The notes under the pieces are model-generated. The model saw only the letters and a program-made list of their open reading frames with translations, had not been told where the DNA came from and did not search any database. From Hybos culiciformis (Eukaryota; Arthropoda; Insecta; Diptera; Hybotidae), in the NCBI GenBank assembly GCA_964007475.1, contig OZ023274.1:21720043-21784042 (forward strand): DNA of 64,000 nt, read 5' to 3'. Both the position numbers and the translations under genes were made by a program. Every line of letters starts with the position of its first letter. Position 1 is the first letter of the stretch. This document shows, piece after piece, positions 63,930 to 64,000 of the stretch.

Positions 63930-64000
63930 CTAAAAATTAAAACAATTTTAAAGTTAGTAAAAGAATTTAGAAAAAATATAAAAAAAAAATTTATTAGAAA

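Noticed and set aside
1..64000. CRISPR array or prokaryotic operon
   Set aside because: No regular repeat-spacer structure. Tandem arrays here have no unique spacers, and all well-supported genes are eukaryotic families, mostly split by GT/AG introns.

Overview
The window is nuclear DNA from an animal, almost certainly an insect. It is very AT-rich and has spliced genes with GT/AG introns. Short ancient genes are separated by long deserts full of transposon remains. The gene set (ABCF3, DOHH, ATM/Tel1, an SLC20 phosphate transporter, DIP2) is generic metazoan. The order cannot be fixed from the sequence. The compact exon structure (ATM in six exons, one of 3.7 kb) resembles Diptera, but this is a weak inference. 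No bacterial, organellar or CRISPR sequence was seen.

Layout. 1-3110 (-): the 5' part of ABCF3 in four exons, running off the left edge. 3.1-6.8 kb: intergenic MITE-type repeats, one carrying a second transposon inside it. 6851-7821 (-): complete two-exon deoxyhypusine hydroxylase. 7.8-9.7 kb: repeats, including a 552-bp hAT-like element. 9700-25532 (+): complete ATM kinase, six exons reconstructed to 2835 codons plus stop. Its fourth intron holds a single-exon, unusually short SLC20/PiT phosphate transporter on the opposite strand (21640-22746). 25.6-54.3 kb: a gene-poor desert with a LINE fragment, a 107-bp minisatellite next to a fold-back, a TA-flanked element with a MITE inside, a duplicated palindromic element, a degenerate Copia retrotransposon with both LTRs, tRNA-like SINE heads, a Mutator-like remnant, a 2.0-kb hAT-like element with perfect 8-bp target duplication, a decayed copy of an ATM exon junction, TTAA-flanked fold-backs, and several small candidate exons or membrane microproteins. 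54333-63929 (-): twelve C-terminal exons of DIP2, whose N-terminal domain lies beyond the right edge. One DIP2 intron holds a pogo-like MITE.

The main genes are housekeeping or regulatory: translation factor ABC-F, eIF5A hypusination, DNA double-strand-break signalling, phosphate uptake and an acyl-adenylate-type regulator. They do not form a pathway. The most interesting material is the nested compact phosphate transporter, the nested transposons whose second copy serves as an empty-site control, the ATM exon-fragment duplication, and a loose cluster of unrecognised one-TM small ORFs at 44-51 kb.
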